The position numbers and the translations under genes were made by a program. A stretch of DNA of 9,208 bases from an uncultured Succinatimonas sp. (lineage in GTDB: Bacteria; Pseudomonadota; Gammaproteobacteria; Enterobacterales; Succinivibrionaceae), in assembly GCF_905203285.1 (NCBI RefSeq), contig NZ_CAJKVK010000079.1, forward strand, positions 1-9,208, given 5' to 3'. The notes below the pieces were generated by a model. The model was not told the origin of the DNA. It saw only the letters and a program-made list of their open reading frames with translations, and did no database searches. Below are positions 1 through 5,474 of this stretch, piece by piece (the stretch's first letter is position 1; each line of letters begins with the position of its first letter).

Positions 1-52
1 TGCCTGCCTGTCACGCAGGAGGTCGCGGGTTCGATTCCCGTCCGTTCCGCCA
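1..52 (+). tRNA. tRNA-Asp (GUC), 3' part, cut by the window edge
   Basis: The sequence folds as the 3' part of a tRNA. The anticodon stem CCTGC/GCAGG (3-7 with 15-19) closes a 7-nt loop with anticodon GTC at 10-12. A T arm with GGTTCGATTCC follows, then the 3' acceptor strand and an encoded CCA at 50-52. The GTC anticodon reads Asp codons, and the visible part is nearly identical to the enteric tRNA-Asp. The D arm and 5' acceptor strand lie outside the window. The 3' ends of tRNA genes are common integration sites, which fits the mobile-element debris just downstream, but no att-type repeat of this end was seen inside the window. Confidence 0.95.
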
Positions 53-79
53 CTACTTACAATATTCAATTACCAAGAG

Positions 80-104
80 AGCAGCTTTAATGCTGCTTTT
101 TTTT
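80..104 (+). terminator. Intrinsic terminator of the tRNA-Asp transcript
   Basis: AGCAGC (80-85) pairs with GCTGCT (92-97) around a 6-nt loop (TTTAAT). An uninterrupted run of eight T (97-104) follows. It lies 28 nt after the tRNA CCA end, so it very likely ends the tRNA transcript and insulates the mobile-element region downstream. Confidence 0.9.
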
Positions 105-146
105 ATTTCTCCCTTTGTTCTTTCTTAACGTAATCAAAAAAGATCA

Positions 147-186
147 GCGGCTAAAACCCCGTCCTTTAGGGCGGGGATACATCCGC
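147..186 (-). repeat. GC-rich hairpin of IS200/IS605-end or omega-RNA 3' type
   Basis: CCCCGTCC (157-164) pairs with GGGCGGGG (169-176), with one G:U pair and a TTTA loop. An outer GCGG (147-150) can pair with CCGC (183-186), giving a two-tier structure. On the minus strand it starts about 28 nt after the tnpA stop codon, and the inner stem is followed by TTTTAG. Hairpins with this CGCCCTAAAGG-type core are common at the ends of IS200/IS605 elements, where they serve as the single-stranded DNA structure bound by TnpA or as the 3' part of the tnpB-linked RNA. It may also act as a weak terminator for tnpA. The pairing is seen in the sequence; the role is inferred. Confidence 0.6.
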
Positions 187-203
187 GCGGTGTAGGCACT
201 TTT

Positions 204-423
204 TTAATCAGGTGTGTTCTGCCGGTCAATATATTGACGGATAATAGATATGGGAGCACCGCTGCATGAGGAAGCGAAATAAGAGGGAGACCATAAAGCC
301 TTGCCCCAAAGCTGCGATTTGACGGATGGATAATTTCTGTTGCGAATGATAACGGAGGAAGTACCTTTCAATTTGAAAATATAGTGACAACGCATAATGA
401 TCCGGCTCACAAATCAGGAACAT
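204..423 (-). pseudogene. tnpA: IS200/IS605 Y1 (HUH) transposase TnpA, C-terminal remnant, frameshifted
   Basis: TnpA is a small single-stranded DNA transposase that uses an HUH metal site and one tyrosine. The stretch from about 372 down to the stop at 204 gives LKGTSS, then LWGKALWSPSYF, then GAPISIIRQYIDRQNTP, which are typical C-terminal signatures of the family. The catalytic tyrosine in IRQYI is kept. Upstream, another frame reads EPDH, which resembles the start of the HUH region (usually DHVH), so a frameshift with a small deletion near 370-385 probably joins the two frames. A full TnpA is about 130-150 aa; here roughly the first 60 residues, including the intact HUH motif, are missing. 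It is a non-functional relic. Family assignment is firm for the C-terminal half and less sure for the short N-terminal part. Confidence 0.8.
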
Positions 424-450
424 AGTTTTATTCTAAATACTTGATTTACG

Positions 451-493
451 ATCACATTTTTTAAATGCAATTCTGTGACTTTTAAAATGTGAT
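451..493. repeat. Perfect 10-bp inverted repeat between the tnpA remnant and the ISAs1 gene
   Basis: ATCACATTTT (451-460) and AAAATGTGAT (484-493) are exact reverse complements separated by 23 bp. The right arm runs directly into AAAAAGATCAG (494-504). No T-run follows, so it does not look like a terminator. It may be a sub-terminal structure of the IS200/IS605 relic, a binding site, or part of the ISAs1 left flank; the sequence alone does not decide. Confidence 0.6.
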
Positions 494-502
494 AAAAAGA
501 TC

Positions 503-2018
503 AGAGTTCCTGCGAGGTTCTACTTATTATCTCTTATAAATCATAGAGTAAGGATAATAAAATATGGGTATTACCGATGACCTCGCCAAACCGATACGTC
601 AGCTGCAGCGCAGTATTGAACTATCGGTAGTAGATCCGCGCAATCAAGCCTTAATTTCTTATCCTTTAAGTACTCTTTCGGTAATTATCGTTTTGGCAAG
701 AATGTCCGGTTGTGAAAATATGACTGCGGCAGCGCATTTTTATGCGGAGAATAAAGAGAAGCTCAAAAAGTATATCTACGGGCTCGGAGATGAAAGTCCG
801 ACAGCGCAGACTTTACGCCGGGTACAAAGCATTCTTGACGGCAAACATGTACTTGAATATTTCTCGGAGTATTTCGTTAACTGTTGTATAGGGATAAAGA
901 CTGTCGATACGGAGCCGGAGCTTAAAGACCGTGACGTCATCAGCTGCGACGGGCAGAATATCCGGGCGACGCGCAGTACAAGCCGTGGAGATAAAAGAAA
1001 ATCAACGGGTTATGACATAGTACAGATGTACAGTCATAAGTACGGCATAACCTTAAGTCAGAAAATCACCGATAAGAAGAATCATGAGGCTCAGGCGATT
1101 ATTGAAATGCTGCCCATGATAAATGCAGTACACTGCATTTTCACGTGGGACGCAATCAACACGCAGCATAAAACTTTAAAGGCTGTGACGGAAGCGAGAG
1201 GAGATTTCATAGTCTGCGTAAAGAGTAATCAGGGAACTTTATATGAAGAAATCGTTACGGCCTTTGAGTACGAACTCCCCGATGAAGCGGTAAGTGCAGC
1301 CCGTACTTCAAGCGGGCACGGACGCATTGAACAAAAAGATATTGCCGTTCTTCCCGTTGAGCTTGCATTAACAAAAGAAATGCGCCGGAAGTGGCCGGAT
1401 ATCGCAACGGTGATATGCGTAAATACCACCCGCTATATTAAGAGCTCCGGTAAAGAGCAAACGGAAAAGCGCTATTTTATTTCTTCAATTGAGATTGATT
1501 ATGACGATGAAGATTATGCTTCACAGATACAGGATGTTATTTTATTAAGATGGCAGGTAGAGGTAAGTCATTGGTATTTGGATATGTGCTTTATGCAAGA
1601 CCGGTTGCCGCTCAGAAACCGTGATTACATTAACAATCATACTTACTTTACTAAGATGGCATTTAACATTCTAAGCTATGTCAAAAATCACTGTCCTGAA
1701 GATAGACAGGGACGGACACCGTCTATGGCAAGCCTGCAGTATGCCTGCCGGGATGCCGAAACGGCAATAAGATTCTGCATGGCTTATGTTACGCAGGACA
1801 AGCGTTACTTTTTGGAGGATGAAAGGCTATATCTTTTAAAGATACTGAAAAGGCCGGCAATAAAAGATGATTATGTGGAGCCCAAACCGGAGATTCCGGA
1901 AAACGGAATGGCACGCCTTGCCATGTTGGGAAGAAAAGGTATAAAAGCCCACGGTTAAAAATTAAAAAGTTTTAAGCACTGTGCTCTAAACAAGCGCAGA
2001 GATATCTATTGTCACGAC
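503..2018 (+). mobile_element. ISAs1-family insertion sequence (ends uncertain)
   Basis: A complete ISAs1-family transposase gene fills most of this segment. The limits are only a proposal. AAAAAGATC occurs in direct orientation 61 bp before the start codon (494-502) and 60 bp after the stop codon (2019-2027), and 9 bp falls within the size range of ISAs1 target duplications. Against this, the bases next to these copies are not good inverted repeats, and a third copy lies at 137. An imperfect inverted pair with CTGCG cores exists at about 503-522 and 1987-2007. The true ends could lie slightly inside these limits. Confidence 0.4.
564..1958 (+). CDS. ISAs1-family DDE transposase, apparently intact
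   Basis: This is a 464-aa cut-and-paste type transposase. An N-terminal helical part opens with DPRNQ and YPL motifs typical of the family (about residues 24-34). The RNase-H-like DDE core has D129 in SCDGQ, D196 in TWDAINTQ and E333 in RWQVEVSHWYLD. Further family blocks are VKSNQGTLYEE (219-229), GHGRIE (251-256) and RYFISS (303-308). All three catalytic acids are kept and there is no internal stop, so it may be active. ISAs1 transposases are usually about 370-400 aa; this one has roughly 85 extra residues after NILSYVKN, rich in charged residues, of unknown function. The ATG at 564 is supported by AAGGA at 550-554, 9 nt upstream. Family assignment is firm. Confidence 0.92.
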   Translation: MGITDDLAKPIRQLQRSIELSVVDPRNQALISYPLSTLSVIIVLARMSGCENMTAAAHFYAENKEKLKKYIYGLGDESPTAQTLRRVQSILDGKHVLEYFSEYFVNCCIGIKTVDTEPELKDRDVISCDGQNIRATRSTSRGDKRKSTGYDIVQMYSHKYGITLSQKITDKKNHEAQAIIEMLPMINAVHCIFTWDAINTQHKTLKAVTEARGDFIVCVKSNQGTLYEEIVTAFEYELPDEAVSAARTSSGHGRIEQKDIAVLPVELALTKEMRRKWPDIATVICVNTTRYIKSSGKEQTEKRYFISSIEIDYDDEDYASQIQDVILLRWQVEVSHWYLDMCFMQDRLPLRNRDYINNHTYFTKMAFNILSYVKNHCPEDRQGRTPSMASLQYACRDAETAIRFCMAYVTQDKRYFLEDERLYLLKILKRPAIKDDYVEPKPEIPENGMARLAMLGRKGIKAHG

Positions 2019-2085
2019 AAAAAGATCCGCGCAAAACAATTAGCTTCGATCATTTATTTATCTTTATATTCACGGAATAAGCGTT

Positions 2086-2101
2086 TGTGATAATCTTCAC
2101 A
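2086..2101. promoter_or_regulatory. CRP-type operator (perfect TGTGA-N6-TCACA)
   Basis: TGTGA (2086-2090), six bases TAATCT, and TCACA (2097-2101) match all ten conserved core positions of the gammaproteobacterial CRP site. Ten fixed positions are expected about once per million bases by chance in unbiased sequence. It lies 229 bp before the acetyltransferase start codon. A TATATT box at 2128-2133 would put its start site about 47 bp from the centre of the operator, near but not at the usual class II distance of 41.5. CRP control is inferred; only the site is seen. Confidence 0.6.
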
Positions 2102-2289
2102 TGAAGTTGTCGCCATAAGGATTTTTTTATATTAAGTTTAGGAACAAGGAATTAATTACGCTTGCCGTTAATATTGTTAATGACAAAGCGTGAGCAAAAC
2201 ATAAGTAGCAGCATGATAAAGCGGTATTTAAGGAGATTTTTATCTAAAGTTATTTTTAATTTAGGCTCATTAAAAAATTGCATAGCTTG

Positions 2290-2295
2290 TATAAT
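2290..2295 (+). promoter_or_regulatory. Candidate -10 box for the acetyltransferase-uvrB unit
   Basis: TATAAT at 2290-2295 is a perfect -10 hexamer, about 35 bp before the acetyltransferase ATG. The -35 at the ideal distance (TCATTA, 2267-2272) is poor, so the promoter would be weak or activator-dependent. The CRP-type palindrome upstream is nearly 200 bp away, too far for simple contact activation of this promoter. Confidence 0.4.
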
Positions 2296-2329
2296 CTTTC
2301 TATCTTGCACATAAAAAAGGAATTTAAAC

Positions 2330-2800
2330 ATGCAAATAAGAAAGGCAGAACGTAAAGATGCTGCAAAAATTCTAGAGTTTATTAATCATCTTGCCGTATA
2401 TGAGCATATGGAAAATGATGTTGTAGCAACTCCTGAACTTTTACAAGAGTGGATTTTTGATAAAAACAAAGCCGAAGTTATTTTTGCGGTTAATGATGAA
2501 GGCAAAGAAGTAGGTTTTGCTCTTTTCTTCCATAATTTTTCTACTTTTTTAGGCAGAGCCGGTATTTACCTTGAAGATTTATTTGTATTGCCGGAATACC
2601 GCGGACAGGGTTTTGGTAAAGGGTTATTGAAAGCTCTGGCTAAAATTGCCGTCGAGAGACAATGCGGTAGACTTGAATGGTCTTGTCTTGATTGGAACAC
2701 ACCCTCAATAGAATTTTATAAGTCATGCAAGGCAGTGCCAATGGATGAGTGGACTGTTTATCGTCTGACCGGAAAAGCACTTAAAGATATGGCTGATTAA
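2330..2800 (+). CDS. GNAT N-acetyltransferase, SSAT-like (diamine/thialysine acetyltransferase group)
   Basis: This is a 156-aa cytoplasmic acetyl-CoA-dependent acetyltransferase. The GNAT motif A is clear: YLEDLFVLPEYRGQGFGKG (about 80-98), with RGQGFG forming the pyrophosphate loop that binds acetyl-CoA. Motif B follows with WNTPSIEFYKS (122-132); its tyrosine, Y130, matches the general-acid tyrosine of eukaryotic spermidine/spermine N1-acetyltransferase. The LED-FV and EWN-PSI-FY spacing is typical of that SSAT branch, so polyamines or lysine analogues are plausible acceptors, but the exact substrate cannot be read from sequence. Length is normal for the family. AAAAGGAA lies 7 nt before the ATG. 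The stop codon is 10 nt from the uvrB start, so the two genes are probably co-transcribed. Confidence 0.85.
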   Translation: MQIRKAERKDAAKILEFINHLAVYEHMENDVVATPELLQEWIFDKNKAEVIFAVNDEGKEVGFALFFHNFSTFLGRAGIYLEDLFVLPEYRGQGFGKGLLKALAKIAVERQCGRLEWSCLDWNTPSIEFYKSCKAVPMDEWTVYRLTGKALKDMAD

Positions 2801-2806
2801 GGAGAG
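2801..2806 (+). promoter_or_regulatory. Ribosome binding site of uvrB
   Basis: GGAGAG begins at the base right after the acetyltransferase TAA and stands 4 nt before the uvrB ATG. Ribosomes ending on the acetyltransferase would sit on top of it, so translation of the two genes may be linked. Confidence 0.75.
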
Positions 2807-2810
2807 AAAA

Positions 2811-4859
2811 ATGCCGGTGCGGCAATCATTTGAGCTTGTAAGTCCGTTTAAGGCGGCAGGCGATCAGGTGGAAGCGATAGACGCTTTGGTAAAAGGAATA
2901 CAACAAGGGGATAAGGCTCAGACTCTTTTGGGAGTAACCGGATCCGGTAAAACTTTTACCATGGCAAATGTTATAGCCAAACTCAATCGTCCGACAATGA
3001 TTTTGTCGCACAATAAAACTCTTGCCGCACAGCTTTACGGGGAAATGCGTGAATTTTTCCCGAAAAACGCCGTTGAGTATTTTGTTTCTTATTACGATTA
3101 TTATCAGCCTGAGGCATATATCGCGGCAACCGATACCTTTATTGAGAAAGACGCCAAAGTAAATGAGCATATTGATCAGATGCGCCTTAGTGCGACTAAA
3201 GCACTAATGGAGCGTCGTGACGTCGTCATAGTGTGTTCGGTTTCGGCTATTTACGGTTTGGGAGAGCCTGAAACCTATCTGAAAATGATGCTGCACTTGT
3301 CTCGCGGTGAGTTTATCTCTCAGCGCGATATCGTAACCCGTCTTGCCGAGCTGCAGTATACGCGCAACGACGTGGCTTTTGCTCGCAGTACTTTTAGAGT
3401 TCGCGGTGATGTAATTGATATCTTTCCGGCAGAATCGGAAGGTTTTGCCATAAGGGTTGAGCTTTTTGATGATGAAGTGGAAAAAATTCTGCGCTTTGAT
3501 CCTTTAACTGGAGCTATTGAAGCGGAATTGCCGCGTTTTACGGTTTTTCCAAAAACTCATTATGTTACGCCCAGGGAAATACTGCAGCGGGCAGTTGAAG
3601 AAATAAAAGTTGATTTAAAAGATCGCTGTGATTATTTTCTTGCCAATAATAAGCTTCTTGAAGAGCAGCGCTTAAGAGAGCGCACCGCTTATGATATCGA
3701 GATGATAAATGAAATAGGGTATTGCTCGGGAATTGAAAACTATTCACGTTATCTGACCGGAAGAAAAGAAGGTGAGCCGCCTCCCTGCCTTTTTGATTAT
3801 TTGCCAAAAGACGGTCTTCTCATTATTGACGAATCGCATGTGACGGTGCCGCAAATCGGTGCCATGTATCGCGGCGACAGATCACGTAAAGAGAATCTGG
3901 TTAATTTCGGATTCCGTTTGCCGTCGGCATTTGATAACAGACCGCTTAAATTTGAAGAATTCAGAAAACTGCAGCCTCAAACTATCTATGTGTCGGCAAC
4001 TCCTGCCGATTATGAGCTTGAGGAGTCATCCCAAGTTGTTGAGCAGCTTATCCGTCCTACGGGACTTTTGGATCCTGAGATTGAAGTACGTCCGGTTGCC
4101 ACTCAGGTTGATGATTTAATGTCTGAGATAAGAACGAGAGCGGCTAAAAACGAAAGAGTTCTTGTTACTACGCTGACTAAGAAGATGGCGGAAGAACTTA
4201 CGTCTTATCTTGAAGAACACGGTATCAGGGTAAGATATCTTCATTCGGATATCGATACCGTTGAGCGTATGGAAATTATCAGGGATTTACGTTTAGGCGA
4301 ATTTGATGCTTTGGTTGGTATTAACCTTTTGCGAGAAGGCCTTGATATGCCCGAAGTCTCTTTAGTCGCTATTTTAGATGCCGATAAAGAGGGCTTTTTG
4401 CGTTCATCCCGATCCTTGATTCAGACAGTAGGCCGCGCTGCACGCAACGTGAAAGGCAAAGCAATTTTTTATGCTGACAAGATTACTGATTCAATGCGGG
4501 TAACGATAGATGAAACCAAACGACGCCGCGATATTCAGCAAAAATTTAATGAAGAGCATAACATCACGCCAAAACAAATTGAGAAAAAGATTGTTGATGT
4601 GATGGAAGTTGCTTTAACTCAGACTTCTGCCTTTAAAGTTCCTGAAGAGAAGCGCGAGAGACCTATATCATTTAAAGAATGGGATAAGCGTCGGCAAAAA
4701 CTTAATGCAAAAGATCTTAGCGCCAGGATTGATGAGCTTGAGGAACAAATGTTAAAGCTTGCCTCCGAGCTTAAGTTTGAAGAGGCAGCTTCTGTTCGTG
4801 ACGAAATGCAGGCATTGCAGCAGGAACTGCTTTTAATGCCGGGACGGGATATTAATTAA
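2811..4859 (+). CDS. uvrB: UvrB, excinuclease ABC subunit B
   Basis: UvrB takes over damaged DNA from UvrA in nucleotide excision repair, verifies the lesion with its beta-hairpin and recruits UvrC for incision. The 682-aa product is full length (the E. coli protein is 673 aa). Visible parts in order: Walker A GVTGSGKT (41-48); beta-hairpin start YYDYYQPEAY (94-103) with the aromatic residues that probe DNA; Walker B/DEAD-like IIDESH (338-343); motif III YVSATP (393-398); helicase motif V around GINLLREGLDMPE (503-515); motif VI QTVGRAARN (538-546); and the C-terminal UVR helix pair that binds UvrC (about 638-673). Nothing is missing. It follows the acetyltransferase after 10 nt. No LexA-type box was found just upstream of either gene, unlike SOS-controlled uvrB in enterics. 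The 3' end overlaps the stop codon of the convergent ygfB gene. Confidence 0.98.
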   Translation: MPVRQSFELVSPFKAAGDQVEAIDALVKGIQQGDKAQTLLGVTGSGKTFTMANVIAKLNRPTMILSHNKTLAAQLYGEMREFFPKNAVEYFVSYYDYYQPEAYIAATDTFIEKDAKVNEHIDQMRLSATKALMERRDVVIVCSVSAIYGLGEPETYLKMMLHLSRGEFISQRDIVTRLAELQYTRNDVAFARSTFRVRGDVIDIFPAESEGFAIRVELFDDEVEKILRFDPLTGAIEAELPRFTVFPKTHYVTPREILQRAVEEIKVDLKDRCDYFLANNKLLEEQRLRERTAYDIEMINEIGYCSGIENYSRYLTGRKEGEPPPCLFDYLPKDGLLIIDESHVTVPQIGAMYRGDRSRKENLVNFGFRLPSAFDNRPLKFEEFRKLQPQTIYVSATPADYELEESSQVVEQLIRPTGLLDPEIEVRPVATQVDDLMSEIRTRAAKNERVLVTTLTKKMAEELTSYLEEHGIRVRYLHSDIDTVERMEIIRDLRLGEFDALVGINLLREGLDMPEVSLVAILDADKEGFLRSSRSLIQTVGRAARNVKGKAIFYADKITDSMRVTIDETKRRRDIQQKFNEEHNITPKQIEKKIVDVMEVALTQTSAFKVPEEKRERPISFKEWDKRRQKLNAKDLSARIDELEEQMLKLASELKFEEAASVRDEMQALQQELLLMPGRDIN

Positions 4860-5395
4860 TCTTTTACCGTGATGAAAGAAGGACGCTTTTTATAGAAGGA
4901 AAGACTAAGATTTTCCATAAAGTCTTTAACGCTTTTAAAATCGTCCTCATCAAGCTCGTCGCTGTCGGTATCAAGCTTGCCGATTTGAATAAGGGTTTTA
5001 AGATCGTCTTTTAAATCTTTATCTGTAATATCGTCAAATCCTTTTAAGTCACAAGACAGCCCTAAAGAAAGGCCATAAGCGCTTTGGGCAAGAGCGTATA
5101 GTCTTGTCTGAGGCTTTTCATCAGAAGATGGAAGCATAAGTTTAGGTGTATGGCCGTTTTTCAGCATTTCTTCGGCATCAATGGCAAAACCGGTTATAAG
5201 AGCTATTATTTCGCCGGGCAGCGGGTTTGAGTCATTTAAAAGCTCACAGACTTTTAAAGTAAGATGTCGATCTCCAGGGATGAATCCTTTAGCGGTAAGA
5301 CCGAGCGTAAAAGCCTGCCATAAAGCCGGATCGTCGTGAATTCCGTAGCGTTTGAAAATTTGTGCGGTTTCTTTGTAATTATTTTTTTCTTCCAT
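4856..5395 (-). CDS. ygfB: YgfB/YecA-family (UPF0149) protein
   Basis: This is a 179-aa acidic soluble protein with no signal peptide. It shows the UPF0149 pattern: an early LWQAFTLGL segment (25-33) matching the family's helix with AEMHGLISGM; then LYALAQSAYGLSLGLS (99-114) in place of the W-nFllGLG helix; then a D/E-rich stretch with DLKTLIQIGKLDTDSDE (131-147), like the DLR-IAQLGYDEDEDQEE block; and a final LSLSFY. Length is close to E. coli YgfB (192 aa). The molecular role is poorly known; in Pseudomonas aeruginosa a YgfB homologue modulates expression linked to beta-lactam tolerance. In E. coli the gene precedes pepP-ubiH, whereas here it lies between uvrB and suhB. GGAG at 5403-5406, 7 nt before the ATG, supports the start. 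Its stop overlaps that of uvrB. Confidence 0.78.
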   Translation of the reverse strand: MEEKNNYKETAQIFKRYGIHDDPALWQAFTLGLTAKGFIPGDRHLTLKVCELLNDSNPLPGEIIALITGFAIDAEEMLKNGHTPKLMLPSSDEKPQTRLYALAQSAYGLSLGLSCDLKGFDDITDKDLKDDLKTLIQIGKLDTDSDELDEDDFKSVKDFMENLSLSFYKKRPSFITVKD

Positions 5396-5410
5396 CCTTA
5401 TTCTCCGTCA

Positions 5411-5439
5411 TTGAGCAAAAGTCGCAAAATGAATATAAT
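5411..5439 (+). promoter_or_regulatory. sigma70-type promoter of suhB
   Basis: TTGAGC (5411-5416) and a perfect TATAAT (5434-5439) are separated by exactly 17 bp. The predicted start at about 5446 gives a leader of roughly 29 nt. The -10 box shares 5434-5437 with that of the ygfB promoter on the other strand, so the two polymerases should exclude each other. Confidence 0.75.
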
Positions 5440-5460
5440 TAGCCTGTCTTAAAACATCAA
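5432..5460 (-). promoter_or_regulatory. sigma70-type promoter of ygfB
   Basis: On the minus strand TTGATG (5455-5460) and TATATT (5432-5437) are separated by exactly 17 bp. The -10 is about 37 bp before the ygfB ATG, which would give a short leader of about 30 nt. It overlaps the -10 of the oppositely directed suhB promoter by four bases. Confidence 0.65.
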
Positions 5461-5474
5461 GAGAGTTCTTTGTC

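Larger units (their letters stand above)
137..504 (-). mobile_element. Decayed IS200/IS605-type insertion sequence (remnant)
   Basis: This segment contains the C-terminal half of a Y1 transposase on the minus strand (204-423). Downstream of it in the same orientation is a GC-rich hairpin (157-176) of the sort found at IS200/IS605 ends. An 11-bp direct repeat, AAAAAGATCAG, lies at each edge (137-147 and 494-504). The extent is inferred from these repeats; IS200/IS605 elements do not normally make target duplications, so the repeats may be sub-terminal element sequence or chance. No tnpB was seen. The transposase lacks its N-terminal half, so the element cannot move by itself. Confidence 0.45.
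1959..2329. other. 371-bp intergenic region between the ISAs1 gene and the acetyltransferase gene
   Basis: No convincing gene lies here. From left to right it holds a short AGCACTGTGCT palindrome just after the transposase stop, a copy of AAAAAGATC (2019-2027), a perfect CRP-type palindrome (2086-2101), an A/T-rich stretch with a possible TATATT box (2128-2133), and a TATAAT box (2290-2295) close to the acetyltransferase start. The ISAs1 right end must fall in the first part, so some of this sequence belongs to the element and the rest is the native 5' region of the acetyltransferase-uvrB unit. Confidence 0.6.

Noticed and set aside
441..455. FNR-like box TTGAT...ATCAC
   Set aside because: The half-sites are 5 bp apart instead of 4 and the right half lacks the final A; the match is not good enough.
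503..2018. Clear terminal inverted repeats for the ISAs1 element
   Set aside because: The bases next to the AAAAAGATC copies do not pair. The best imperfect pair (about 503-522 with 1987-2007) has only about 13 matches in 20 with a gap and does not abut both direct repeats, so the ends are left open.
2180..2314. A 44-codon plus-strand reading frame in the intergenic region before the acetyltransferase
   Set aside because: No ribosome binding site precedes its ATG, the composition is that of A/T-rich intergenic DNA, and it runs through the candidate -10 box of the next gene.
2826..3170. A 114-codon minus-strand frame inside uvrB
   Set aside because: It lies entirely within the conserved UvrB coding region and shows no family signature; it is a shadow of uvrB.
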